DNA from: an uncultured Pelagibacteraceae bacterium
GTDB lineage: Bacteria; Pseudomonadota; Alphaproteobacteria; Pelagibacterales; Pelagibacteraceae
DNA: 64,000 bases
NCBI GenBank assembly: GCA_902592655.1
Contig: CACJFE010000001.1
Coordinates: forward strand, 1-64,000
Direction: 5' to 3'
Shown: piece by piece, positions 19,047 to 27,632 of the stretch
How the letters are laid out: each line of letters begins with the position of its first letter
Position numbering within the stretch: position 1 is the first letter of the stretch
Program-made: the position numbers and the translations under genes
Notes under the pieces: model-generated
The model's database searches: none
The model's input: only the letters and a program-made list of their open reading frames with translations
Told to the model about the DNA's origin: nothing

Positions 19047-20093
19047 ATGTCAAAAATTGTAATTATTGGCGCTGGGGCGATGGGTACAGCTTTCTCTTTA
19101 CCTTGCCTAGATAATAATCATGATATCAATATTGTTGGAACTCACCTCGAAAATGATTTTATTGATAAAATTAAAAAAAACAAAAATTTACACCCAGGTT
19201 TAAATACTCAAATTCCGGAGCAAATAAAGATCTTTAAATTTGAAAAAATTGATGAAATCTTAAGTTCTAAAGTAGATTTAGTAGTATTAGGAATAAGTTC
19301 AAAAGGAATAGAATGGGTTGCAGATCAACTAAGCAGACTCTACACGGGGAAAAATCTGCCAAATTTACTAATGCTAACTAAAGGTCTTAGCGTTTACAAA
19401 AACAATTATGAATTATTAGTTGATAAATTGGAGAGGTTGCTTTTTGATAAGGGAATTTCAAACGTCAATATTTCAGCCGTAGGAGGACCTTGTTTAGCTG
19501 CTGGGTTAGCTAATAGAGTTCATAGCAGTGTAGTTATAGCAAATAAAAATTTAAGTATAGCAAAAAAAATAGCTGATATGTTAAATACTAGTTATTACCA
19601 TACATCTTTCTCTGATGATTTAAATGGTGTCGAAGTATCAGCCGCGATTAAAAATATTTTTTCTATGGCGGTAGGTGCAGCTAAAGGCTTGTGTAGTAAA
19701 AATATTTCTGATGAAGTTAGAGAAAAAAACTATTTAAATACAGCCTCTGCACTAATAAAACAATCAATTTTTGAAATGGAAATCTTTGTAGAACATCTCA
19801 AAGGAAAAAAAGAAACTGTAAAAGGACTAGCTGGTTTGGGAGATCTTTATGTAAGTTCAGGTGGAGGAAGAAATGCAAAAATGGGAGCTTATATTGGAGA
19901 GGGGTTAACATTTACAGAAGCAAAAAAAACAAAAATGGAAAAAGTTACTGTTGAAGGCGCCGATTTAGCGAAAGAGATCGCAAAAAAAGTTAATGAGGAT
20001 TTTGATGAAAAAAAATTACCTTTAATGCTAGGTATGATTAATGCTATTGTTGAAGATAAAAAACTTGAATTAAATTGGGAAGCATTTAGATGA
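19047..20093 (+). CDS. gpsA: GpsA-family NAD(P)-dependent glycerol-3-phosphate dehydrogenase
   Basis: Interconverts sn-glycerol 3-phosphate and dihydroxyacetone phosphate. The 348-aa protein has a Rossmann motif IVIIGAGAMGTAFSLP, the GGPCLAAGLAN segment, the catalytic lysine region VEVSAAIKNIFSMAVGAAKG and the substrate segment GLAGLGDLYVSSGGGRNAKMG. It is more divergent than a housekeeping GpsA. The stop overlaps glpK by 4 bases, placing it in the glycerol operon where a membrane GlpD would often be found. I infer a catabolic role (G3P oxidation), but supply of G3P for phospholipids remains possible. A second gpsA elsewhere in the genome would favour the catabolic reading. Confidence 0.85.
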   Translation: MSKIVIIGAGAMGTAFSLPCLDNNHDINIVGTHLENDFIDKIKKNKNLHPGLNTQIPEQIKIFKFEKIDEILSSKVDLVVLGISSKGIEWVADQLSRLYTGKNLPNLLMLTKGLSVYKNNYELLVDKLERLLFDKGISNVNISAVGGPCLAAGLANRVHSSVVIANKNLSIAKKIADMLNTSYYHTSFSDDLNGVEVSAAIKNIFSMAVGAAKGLCSKNISDEVREKNYLNTASALIKQSIFEMEIFVEHLKGKKETVKGLAGLGDLYVSSGGGRNAKMGAYIGEGLTFTEAKKTKMEKVTVEGADLAKEIAKKVNEDFDEKKLPLMLGMINAIVEDKKLELNWEAFR

Positions 20094-21571
20094 AAAAGTT
20101 TATAATTTCTGTTGATGCAGGAACAACATCTAATAGATCAATTTTATTTGATTTGAAAGGTAAGCCAATTTTTTCTTCACAAAAAGAATTTACACAGTAC
20201 TTTCCAAAAAGTGGATGGGTTGAGCATAATCCGGATGAAATTTGGAAAACAACAACTAAAACTTTAAAAGACGTAATACAAAAAGCTAGAAGCTTAAAAG
20301 GTAAAATTTTAAGCATTGGTATCACAAACCAAAGAGAGACCACTGTTCTATGGGATAAAAAAACTGGAAAACCTGTTTATAAAGCTATTGTTTGGCAAGA
20401 CAGAAGGACTGAAGAATTTTGCAAAAAACTAAGAAAACAAAATAAAGATACGATGATTTTTAATAAAACTGGCCTTTTGATAGACTCTTATTTTTCTGGA
20501 ACAAAAATTAAGTGGATTTTAGACAATGTCCCTGAAGCACGGCAGTTAATGAATAAGAAACAATTGTTATTTGGAACAATTGACAGCTTTTTAATTTGGA
20601 GACTTACAAAGGGAAAAGTTCATGCAACAGATGCAACAAACGCAAGTAGAACAATGATATATAATATTTCCTCAAATAAATGGGATGATGCAATATTGAG
20701 TCTTCTCAAAATTAAAAAACATATTCTACCAGAAGTGAAAGATTGTGCAGATGATTATGGTCAAACCCATCCCTCTGTAACTGGTAAACCAATTCCGATT
20801 AATGGAGTAGTAGGTGATCAACAATCAGCAACAATTGGCCAATGTTGTTTTGAACCTGGCTCTTTAAAAAGTACTTACGGAACTGGAGCTTTTGTATTAT
20901 TAAATACCGGTTCTAAAAAAATTTACTCAAAAAATAGACTATTAACAACAATTGCTTACAGAATTAATGGAAAGACAACATATGCAATGGAGGGGTCTAT
21001 CTTTATAGCTGGTGCTGGTGTGCAATGGTTAAGGGATAGAATGAAATTTTTTAAGAAAGCATCTGAAACAGAAAAAATAGTCAAATCACTTCAAAACAAC
21101 AATGATATTTATTTAGTTCCAGCATTCACTGGATTAGGAGCACCGTATTGGGACGCCAATGCCAGAGGAGTTTTAAGCGGCATTTCTAGAGATACAAGTC
21201 CTAAAGAAATAGTCAGAGCTACTATCGAGGCAGTAGCTTATCAAACTCACGATCTTTTTGAAGCTATGAAACATGATGGTTTGAGACCTAAAATTGTAAA
21301 AGTTGATGGCGGGATGGTAATGAATAATTGGTTTTCACAATTTTTATCTGACATAGTGAATGTAAAAGTATTAAGACCTAAGGTTCACGAAACTACTGCC
21401 TTAGGTGCAGCTTTTATGGCAGGACTTCAAATTGGTATTTATAAATCTTTAAAAGATATTTCAAAAAAATGGAATTTAGACAAAAGATTTTCTCCAAAAA
21501 TGAGAAACGTTTCAAGGTCAATTCTTATCAAAGGATGGGAAAAAGCTGTCAAGCGCGCATTAATAAATTAA
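20090..21571 (+). CDS. glpK: Glycerol kinase
   Basis: Phosphorylates glycerol to sn-glycerol 3-phosphate in the cytoplasm. The 493-aa length is normal. FGGY-kinase motifs are clear: ISVDAGTTSNRSILFD (phosphate 1), GITNQRETTVLWDKKTGKP, VWQDRRT, the GVVGDQQSATIGQCCF segment, YGTGAFVLLNTG and the C-terminal KVDGGMVMNNWFSQFLSDI with TTALGAAFMAG. It is coupled to the GpsA-like gene upstream and followed, after 105 bases, by the glycerol ABC transporter, making a complete uptake-and-activation module. Confidence 0.96.
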   Translation: MKKFIISVDAGTTSNRSILFDLKGKPIFSSQKEFTQYFPKSGWVEHNPDEIWKTTTKTLKDVIQKARSLKGKILSIGITNQRETTVLWDKKTGKPVYKAIVWQDRRTEEFCKKLRKQNKDTMIFNKTGLLIDSYFSGTKIKWILDNVPEARQLMNKKQLLFGTIDSFLIWRLTKGKVHATDATNASRTMIYNISSNKWDDAILSLLKIKKHILPEVKDCADDYGQTHPSVTGKPIPINGVVGDQQSATIGQCCFEPGSLKSTYGTGAFVLLNTGSKKIYSKNRLLTTIAYRINGKTTYAMEGSIFIAGAGVQWLRDRMKFFKKASETEKIVKSLQNNNDIYLVPAFTGLGAPYWDANARGVLSGISRDTSPKEIVRATIEAVAYQTHDLFEAMKHDGLRPKIVKVDGGMVMNNWFSQFLSDIVNVKVLRPKVHETTALGAAFMAGLQIGIYKSLKDISKKWNLDKRFSPKMRNVSRSILIKGWEKAVKRALIN

Positions 21572-21676
21572 TTCACACCTAAGAGTTGTAATTTAAATTT
21601 TTTCTAAGCTGTACTTTTTAGTCTTATTTTGGTTCAATATAATAACTTAAAACAACAACAATGAGGGAAATAATCT

Positions 21677-23410
21677 ATGTTTAAAACATTAAAGAATATT
21701 TTAGCTGTTGCTGTTTCAATTTCTCTATTAACTATTTCAAATGTTGTAGCCGACGGACACGGAGCAGCAATTAAGAAATGGTCAAATGGTGAGTTTAGTC
21801 TTTCAACAATTTCTGCAAAAGAAAGAGAGAAAGAACTTAATTGGTTCCACAATGCTGCAAAGCCATTCAAAGGAATGGAAATAAATGTATTGTCAGAAAC
21901 TATTCCAACTCACGAATATGAGTCAAAAGTTTTAACAAAAGCTTTTGGAGAGATAACTGGAATTAAAGTTAATCACCAGTTACTTGGAGAAGGAGAAGTA
22001 GTACAAGCTGTTCAAACTCAAATGCAAACTGGAAGAAATTTGTATGATGCCTATATCAATGACTCAGATTTGATTGGTACACATTCAAGACTTCAGTTAG
22101 CAGTAAACTTAACTAAGTGGATGAAAGGTGAAGGTAAAGACGTTACTTTACCAACATTAGATATCGATGATTTCATTGGTAAATCATTTACTACAGGTCC
22201 AGATGGTGATTTATATCAATTACCTGATCAACAATTTGCTAACCTTTACTGGTTTAGAAAAGATTGGTTTGATAGACCCGAAATCAAAAAAGGTTTCAAA
22301 GCTAAATACGGATACGATTTAGGTGTGCCAGTTAACTGGTCTGCTTATGAAGACATCGCTGAATACTTTACTAAAGATGTGAAGAATATAGACGGTGTTA
22401 GAGTATACGGTCACATGGACTACGGTAAGAGAGCTCCAGACTTAGGATGGAGAATGACTGACGCGTGGTTATCAATGGCTGGTGCAGGTTCAGTTGGAAA
22501 GCCTAATGGTGTGCCAGTAGATGAGTGGGGAATAAGAATGGAAAAAGGTTCTTGTAACCCAGTTGGTGCTGACGTAGCGAGAGGTGGGGCTGCAAATGGT
22601 CCTGCTGCCGTATATGCAATCAGAAAATGGGACGAGTGGTTAAGAGCTTATGCACCTCCAGGTGCTGCAGCGATGGACTTCTATCAGTCTCTGCCAGCTT
22701 TATCATCAGGAAATGTTGCTCAGCAAATTTTCTGGTATACAGCGTTTACGGCATCAATGGTTGCTCCAAAGAGTTCTGGAAACAAAACAGTTGACGATAA
22801 TGGTAATCCTTTATGGAGAATGGGACCATCACCAAAAGGTCCTTACTGGGATGAAGGTATGAAGCTTGGTTATCAAGATGCTGGATCATGGACTTTATTT
22901 AAGTCTACTCCAGTTGACAGAAGAAAAGCTGCATGGTTATACGCTCAGTTTGTAGTATCAAAAACTGTAGATCTTAAGAAAAGTGATGTTGGTTTAACTA
23001 TCATTAGAGATAGTACAATTAATCACAAACACTTTACTAAGAGAGCTCCAAAACTTGGCGGACTTGTAGAATTCTACAGATCTAAAAACAGAGTATTGTG
23101 GTCACCAACAGGTATCAATGTTCCGGACTATCCGAAACTTGCACAAATCTGGTGGCAACAAATTGGAGATGTAAACTCAGGTGCGTTTACTCCACAACAA
23201 GCTATGGATCGTCTTGCAGAAGAGATGAATTTAGTTATGTCTCGTATGGAAGCTGCTGATAAAGCAAACAATACATACGGTGGATGTGGTCCAAGATTAG
23301 CTAAGCCGAAAGGCGCTGATTATTGGTTGAAACAACCAGGATCACCAAAAGCAAAACGTAACGAAAAACCTAAAGGTAAAACAGTTCCATTCTCTAAAGC
23401 TTGGAATTAA
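21677..23410 (+). CDS. glpV: Periplasmic glycerol-binding protein of GlpVSTPQU ABC importer
   Basis: High-affinity periplasmic solute-binding protein, probably for glycerol. The 577-aa protein starts with a Sec signal (KNILAVAVSISLLTISNVVA, cleavage likely before DGHG). It is longer than most carbohydrate-binding proteins, as GlpV-type proteins are. MEINVLSETIPTHEYESKVL and the tryptophan-rich QLPDQQFANLYWFRKDWF stretch look typical of the family. A strong hairpin-plus-T-run follows the gene, before the ATPase genes. Codons here are less extreme than in neighbours (more C/G at third positions), as expected for a highly expressed gene. The glycerol specificity is inferred from gpsA-glpK and the matching transporter subunits. 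Confidence 0.88.
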   Translation: MFKTLKNILAVAVSISLLTISNVVADGHGAAIKKWSNGEFSLSTISAKEREKELNWFHNAAKPFKGMEINVLSETIPTHEYESKVLTKAFGEITGIKVNHQLLGEGEVVQAVQTQMQTGRNLYDAYINDSDLIGTHSRLQLAVNLTKWMKGEGKDVTLPTLDIDDFIGKSFTTGPDGDLYQLPDQQFANLYWFRKDWFDRPEIKKGFKAKYGYDLGVPVNWSAYEDIAEYFTKDVKNIDGVRVYGHMDYGKRAPDLGWRMTDAWLSMAGAGSVGKPNGVPVDEWGIRMEKGSCNPVGADVARGGAANGPAAVYAIRKWDEWLRAYAPPGAAAMDFYQSLPALSSGNVAQQIFWYTAFTASMVAPKSSGNKTVDDNGNPLWRMGPSPKGPYWDEGMKLGYQDAGSWTLFKSTPVDRRKAAWLYAQFVVSKTVDLKKSDVGLTIIRDSTINHKHFTKRAPKLGGLVEFYRSKNRVLWSPTGINVPDYPKLAQIWWQQIGDVNSGAFTPQQAMDRLAEEMNLVMSRMEAADKANNTYGGCGPRLAKPKGADYWLKQPGSPKAKRNEKPKGKTVPFSKAWN

Positions 23411-23430
23411 TTTAGGTTAAATCTAAATTT

Positions 23431-23458
23431 AAAGGGGGCTTAACAGCCCCCTTTTTTT
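23431..23458 (+). terminator. Rho-independent terminator or attenuator after the glycerol-binding protein gene
   Basis: Ten-base perfect inverted repeat AAAGGGGGCT / AGCCCCCTTT with a TAAC loop and a run of T. It lies 20 bases after the glpV stop and 20 bases before the glpS start. The position suggests partial termination that raises binding-protein mRNA over the ATPase and permease mRNA. Confidence 0.88.
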
Positions 23459-23477
23459 AAAACGAAATTCAAAAATT

Positions 23478-24542
23478 ATGAGCTTAGAATTAAAAAACGT
23501 TGAAAAAAAAGTAGGATTAGACACTCATATTTACCGAACAAATTTAAAATTACAAAAAAATACGATTAACATTCTTTTAGGTTCTACTTTAGCTGGAAAG
23601 ACTACATTAATGCAGATTATGGCTGGCTTAGATAAACCAACATCAGGCGAGATTTGGTTTAACAATGAGAATGTAACAGGTATGAAAGTTCAAAAAAGAA
23701 ATGTCTCAATGGTTTACCAGCAATTTATTAATTACCCCAACTTCACAGTTTATGACAATATTGCATCTCCATTAAAGATTACCGGAGTAAGTTCAGACGA
23801 GACAAAACAGAGAGTTGGAAAAGTTGCAGAATTACTAAAACTCTCTGGAATGTTGAACAAAAAACCAAATGAACTTTCCGGAGGACAGCAACAAAGAACA
23901 GCTTTAGCAAGAGCTCTTGTAAAAGACTCAGATTTAATACTTTTAGATGAACCACTTGCTAACTTAGATTTTAAATTAAGAGAAGAATTAAGAGAGGAAT
24001 TACCGAAATTATTTGAGAATAGAGACTGTATAGTAGTTTACGCAACCACAGAACCTTCAGAAGCTTTACTCTTAGGTGGTAATACTGCAACTTTACAGGA
24101 AGGTAAGATCATTCAATATGGAAAAACTTTAGATACTTATAATAAACCTAACTCTTTAGTTTCAGCCCAGGTATTTAGCGATCCACCAATGAATATAGCT
24201 AAAATAAAAAAATCAGGAGATCAGTGTTCATTTTTACAAAATAACATTCAATGGAAGACTAAAATAAACATCAAAGACGGTGAATATAAAGTAGGGATTA
24301 GACCCCATAATATTACAACATATAAAGAGGGCAACAACACACTTGAGATAAAAGGTAAAGTTTTAATCTCTGAAATCAGTGGTTCTGAGAGCTTAATCCA
24401 CTTTACAAACGGAAATTTGAACTGGGTCTCTTTATCTAACGGAGTTTTTCAAAAAAACGTAGGCGATGAGATGAATTTATACATGAATACAGATGAGTTT
24501 GTTTATTTTGATCAAAATGAGAGGTTGGTATCCAATGGCTAA
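23478..24542 (+). CDS. glpS: Glycerol ABC transporter ATPase GlpS, H-loop histidine absent
   Basis: First of two ATPase subunits of the glycerol importer. The 354-aa MalK/UgpC-like protein has Walker A GSTLAGKTTL, Q-loop YQQFINYP, an intact signature [15 protein letters not shown], Walker B LILLDEP and a C-terminal TOBE-like domain (about 235-350). The H-loop that normally reads VTHD is YATTEPSEAL, with no histidine. The next gene has the opposite pattern, so the two likely form an asymmetric heterodimer. The start is the ATG after the hairpin. The stop overlaps glpT by 8 bases. Confidence 0.92.
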   Translation: MSLELKNVEKKVGLDTHIYRTNLKLQKNTINILLGSTLAGKTTLMQIMAGLDKPTSGEIWFNNENVTGMKVQKRNVSMVYQQFINYPNFTVYDNIASPLKITGVSSDETKQRVGKVAELLKLSGMLNKKPNELSGGQQQRTALARALVKDSDLILLDEPLANLDFKLREELREELPKLFENRDCIVVYATTEPSEALLLGGNTATLQEGKIIQYGKTLDTYNKPNSLVSAQVFSDPPMNIAKIKKSGDQCSFLQNNIQWKTKINIKDGEYKVGIRPHNITTYKEGNNTLEIKGKVLISEISGSESLIHFTNGNLNWVSLSNGVFQKNVGDEMNLYMNTDEFVYFDQNERLVSNG

Positions 24543-25599
24543 AGTTACATTAAAAGGTTTAAGCCATAGTTATTTAAAAACTCAATCTTCAGATGCTGAT
24601 TGGGCAATCAGAGGAGTAGATATTGATTGGAATGATGGGGGTGCTTATGCTTTATTAGGCCCGTCAGGTTGTGGAAAGACAACATTGTTGAATATTATTT
24701 CTGGATTAATTACCCCAACTAAAGGCGATATACTATTTGATGACAAAGTTGTTTCAGGCTTGAATCCTGTAGAGAGAAATATCGCACAGATTTTTCAATT
24801 CCCGGTTATTTATGACACGATGACAGTATATGATAATTTAGCGTTTCCTTTAAGAAATAGAAAAATTCCAGAGGAAGAAATTAAAGCAAAAGTTCATGAG
24901 ATAGCTGAAATGTTGGAGTTATCTTCAACATTAAACAATAGAGCTTCTGGTTTAACTGCAGATGGAAAACAAAAAATATCACTAGGACGCGGATTGGTAA
25001 GATCAGATGTAAATGCCATTATGTTTGATGAACCATTAACAGTAATCGACCCTCATTTAAAATGGATTCTAAGATCTAAACTTAAAGAACTTCATCAAAA
25101 GATTAATAGAACAATGATTTATGTAACACACGATCAAACAGAGGCTTTAACTTTTGCTGATCAAGTAGTTGTAATGCATGAAGGTCAAATTGTTCAAACA
25201 GGAACACCAGTAGATTTGTTTGAAAAACCAAAGCATACATTTGTTGGATATTTTATTGGCTCACCAGGTATGAATGTTTTACCTTGTCAAATTAAAGGAA
25301 ATGATGTCTTCGTTAATGGAAAAAAAATAGAAACTCACCAACAAATAAAAAAAAATAATTTTAGCAAGACAGAAGTTGGTGTGAGACCTGAATTCATATC
25401 TTTTAGTAACGAAGGAATTCCTGTTAAAGTTTTATCAGTAAGTAATACAGGAAGGCATAAAATTGTAGACACTGAAAGTGAAACTGGAAAAATTAAAATG
25501 ATTGCAAAATCTAATGAAGATATTCCGTCAGGATCTGCATTTTTAAAATTCAAAAAAGAATATACTTTTACATATGGAGACAATTGGATAATTGAATGA
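24535..25599 (+). CDS. glpT: Glycerol ABC transporter ATPase GlpT, degenerate signature motif
   Basis: Second ATPase subunit of the importer (GlpT of the rhizobial glpSTPQUV system, not the E. coli G3P antiporter). I moved the start from the track's 24493 to ATG 24535, because MAKVTLKGLSHSYL is a normal ABC beginning, a purine-rich GAGAGG lies about 12 bases upstream, and the longer form would overlap glpS by 50 bases. Length is then 354 aa, equal to GlpS. Walker A GPSGCGKTT, Q-loop FQFPVIYD, Walker B AIMFDEP and H-loop YVTHDQTEAL are intact. The LSGGQ position reads GLTADGKQKISLGRGL. Confidence 0.92.
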   Translation: MAKVTLKGLSHSYLKTQSSDADWAIRGVDIDWNDGGAYALLGPSGCGKTTLLNIISGLITPTKGDILFDDKVVSGLNPVERNIAQIFQFPVIYDTMTVYDNLAFPLRNRKIPEEEIKAKVHEIAEMLELSSTLNNRASGLTADGKQKISLGRGLVRSDVNAIMFDEPLTVIDPHLKWILRSKLKELHQKINRTMIYVTHDQTEALTFADQVVVMHEGQIVQTGTPVDLFEKPKHTFVGYFIGSPGMNVLPCQIKGNDVFVNGKKIETHQQIKKNNFSKTEVGVRPEFISFSNEGIPVKVLSVSNTGRHKIVDTESETGKIKMIAKSNEDIPSGSAFLKFKKEYTFTYGDNWIIE

Positions 25600-26462
25600 A
25601 TAAAACAGTAAATCAAAAAGCATGGTTCTTTGTAATACCAGTATTTGTGCTGGTAGCTTTCAATGCCATTATTCCATTAATGACTGTAGTAAACTATGCT
25701 TTCCAAGAAACTTTTGGGAATAATGTTTTTATGTGGGAGGGTACAAGATGGTTTAAACAAATCATGTTGTCTGAAAGATTTCATGCATCACTTGGCAGAC
25801 AATTCTTATTTACTTTTATAATTTTATTTATTCAAATTCCATTAGGAATAGCGATAGCACTTACTATGCCTAAAGAGGGAATAGGTGTACCTGTTTGTTT
25901 AGTTTTAATGTCCATGCCACTTTTAATACCATGGAACGTTGTAGGAGCTATGTGGAATATTTTTGCATTACCGGATATTGGTTTCTTAGGTCATTCACTT
26001 AATGCTTTAGGATTTGATTATAACTTTACTCAACAAATTGGTGATGCTTGGTTCACAACTATACTAATGGATGTATGGCATTGGACGTCGTTAGTAGTTT
26101 TATTATCTTATGCAGGATTAAGATCTATTCAACCTGCCTACTATCAAGCAGCAGAAATTGATGGGGCTAGTCGTTGGGCAGTTTTTACAAAAATTGAATT
26201 ACCTAAAATGAAAAAAGTATTAACGATCGCAATACTTTTAAGATTTATGGACAGTTTCATGATTTATACAGAGCCATTTGTTTTAACTGGAGGCGGCCCA
26301 GGTAATGCTACTGCATTTTTATCTATAGACTTAGTTAAAATGGCATTAGGACAGTTTGACTTAGGACCAGCTGCAGCAATGTCGTTGATATATTTTTTTA
26401 TTGTACTTTTGGTTTGTTGGGTATTCTACACATTAATGATGAGAAATGAGGAAAAATCATGA
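25596..26462 (+). CDS. glpP: Glycerol ABC transporter permease GlpP
   Basis: Integral membrane subunit of the importer, MalF-like class. The 288-aa protein has six predicted helices, the first at about 10-32 (FFVIPVFVLVAFNAIIPLM). The cytoplasmic EAA loop is YQAAEIDGASRWAVFTKIELPKMK, which docks on the ATPases. The FVLTGGGPGNAT segment before the last helices is common in sugar permeases of this class. The start overlaps the glpT stop by 4 bases and the stop overlaps glpQ by 4 bases. Confidence 0.93.
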   Translation: MNKTVNQKAWFFVIPVFVLVAFNAIIPLMTVVNYAFQETFGNNVFMWEGTRWFKQIMLSERFHASLGRQFLFTFIILFIQIPLGIAIALTMPKEGIGVPVCLVLMSMPLLIPWNVVGAMWNIFALPDIGFLGHSLNALGFDYNFTQQIGDAWFTTILMDVWHWTSLVVLLSYAGLRSIQPAYYQAAEIDGASRWAVFTKIELPKMKKVLTIAILLRFMDSFMIYTEPFVLTGGGPGNATAFLSIDLVKMALGQFDLGPAAAMSLIYFFIVLLVCWVFYTLMMRNEEKS

Positions 26463-27259
26463 GGAAAGCTAAGTGGGTGGTTCCTACAATTTATATTATT
26501 TTCTTGATGCTTCCAATTTATTGGTTACTTAACATGTCATTCAAAACGACTACCGAGATTATAAACACTTATACATTATGGCCTCAAGAATTTACACTAG
26601 ATAATTATAAGAAAATTTTTACCGACAGTACTTGGTATACTGGGTATCTTAATTCTATTTATTATGTAGTGATGAACACTGTGATTTCCGTGGCAGCCGC
26701 ACTGCCTGCAGCTTATGCTTTTTCTAGATATAAATTTTTAGGGGATAAACATTTATTCTTTTGGCTATTGACTAACAGAATGGCTCCACCTGCAGTATTT
26801 GCATTGCCATTTTTTCAATTTTATTCATCAGTAAATTTGTTTGATACGCATGTGGCTGTAGCTTTATCACATTGTTTGTTTAATATTCCTTTAGCAGTGT
26901 GGATTCTAGAAGGGTTTATGTCTTCTGTGCCAAAAGAATTAGATGAAACAGCTTATGTAGATGGTTATTCATTTTGGAGATTTTTCTTCAAGATATTTAT
27001 TCCAACAATTACCGCGGGTATAGGTATTACTATGTTTTTCTGTTTTATGTTTTCTTGGGTAGAATTATTATTAGCTAAAACACTTACTGCTGTGGCAGCG
27101 AAACCAATAGCTGCAACGATGACCCGAACAGCCAGTACCTCTGGTTACGAATTAGGTTTATTAGCAGCAGCAGGTAGTTTGACAATTGTACCTGGGGCAA
27201 TTGTGATTTACTTTGTAAGAAACTATATAGCCAAGGGGTTTGCACTAGGAAGAGTATGA
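26459..27259 (+). CDS. glpQ: Glycerol ABC transporter permease GlpQ
   Basis: Second membrane subunit, MalG-like class. The 266-aa protein has six predicted helices. The EAA loop reads PKELDETAYVDGYSFWRFFFKIFIP. The LPIYWLLNMSFKTTTEI start and the NRMAPPAVFALPFF motif are typical of the second permease of carbohydrate importers. It overlaps glpP and glpU by 4 bases each, so the whole importer appears co-translated. The name follows the rhizobial glpSTPQUV nomenclature and is unrelated to the glycerophosphodiesterase also called GlpQ. Confidence 0.92.
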   Translation: MRKAKWVVPTIYIIFLMLPIYWLLNMSFKTTTEIINTYTLWPQEFTLDNYKKIFTDSTWYTGYLNSIYYVVMNTVISVAAALPAAYAFSRYKFLGDKHLFFWLLTNRMAPPAVFALPFFQFYSSVNLFDTHVAVALSHCLFNIPLAVWILEGFMSSVPKELDETAYVDGYSFWRFFFKIFIPTITAGIGITMFFCFMFSWVELLLAKTLTAVAAKPIAATMTRTASTSGYELGLLAAAGSLTIVPGAIVIYFVRNYIAKGFALGRV

Positions 27260-27615
27260 TGATGATAAATATTTTACATGCCGCAACCTGGGGAGACATG
27301 GCTAAGAATAAAGAAAAAGGGTTCTTTGATTTTGAATTTATCACTTGGATGGCTTGGACTTGGCAAACCGCAGCTTTCTTTATCTTTATAGTTTTGTGTC
27401 TAACAGCAATGGTTATTTGGGAAAAAAAATCACCCGGAGGTAGCCCAAGAAAAGGTATTTTAGGTTTAGATACTACTAGAGGAGACAGATTATTTATATC
27501 ATTGTTAGGAAGTGCTTTTATACATTTATTTTGGCTGGCTCTAGTCGGCAGTATTTTGTGGCTAGCGACAATTTTATGTATTTTCTATGCTATTATTGTA
27601 TTTAGATATGTTTAA
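27256..27615 (+). CDS. glpU: Small membrane subunit GlpU (DUF2160-like) of the glycerol importer
   Basis: Small accessory membrane protein found in glycerol ABC operons of the rhizobial type. The 119-aa protein has a short N-terminus, then helices at about 35-55 (WQTAAFFIFIVLCLTAMVIW) and 80-118 (two closely packed segments). It also carries the conserved WEKKSPGGSPRKGILGLDTTRGDRLFIS loop. The start is at a run of three ATG codons that overlaps glpQ, so initiation could use any of the three. Its precise task is unknown; it may stabilise the permease. Its presence is the best evidence that this importer is the glycerol type. Confidence 0.85.
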   Translation: MMMINILHAATWGDMAKNKEKGFFDFEFITWMAWTWQTAAFFIFIVLCLTAMVIWEKKSPGGSPRKGILGLDTTRGDRLFISLLGSAFIHLFWLALVGSILWLATILCIFYAIIVFRYV

Positions 27616-27632
27616 AATTTCTAATAATTTAA

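Noticed and set aside
24493-24534. Longer N-terminus for GlpT as given by the track
   Set aside because: The extra 14 residues overlap glpS coding and do not belong to the ABC fold. ATG 24535 has a ribosome site and gives a normal start.
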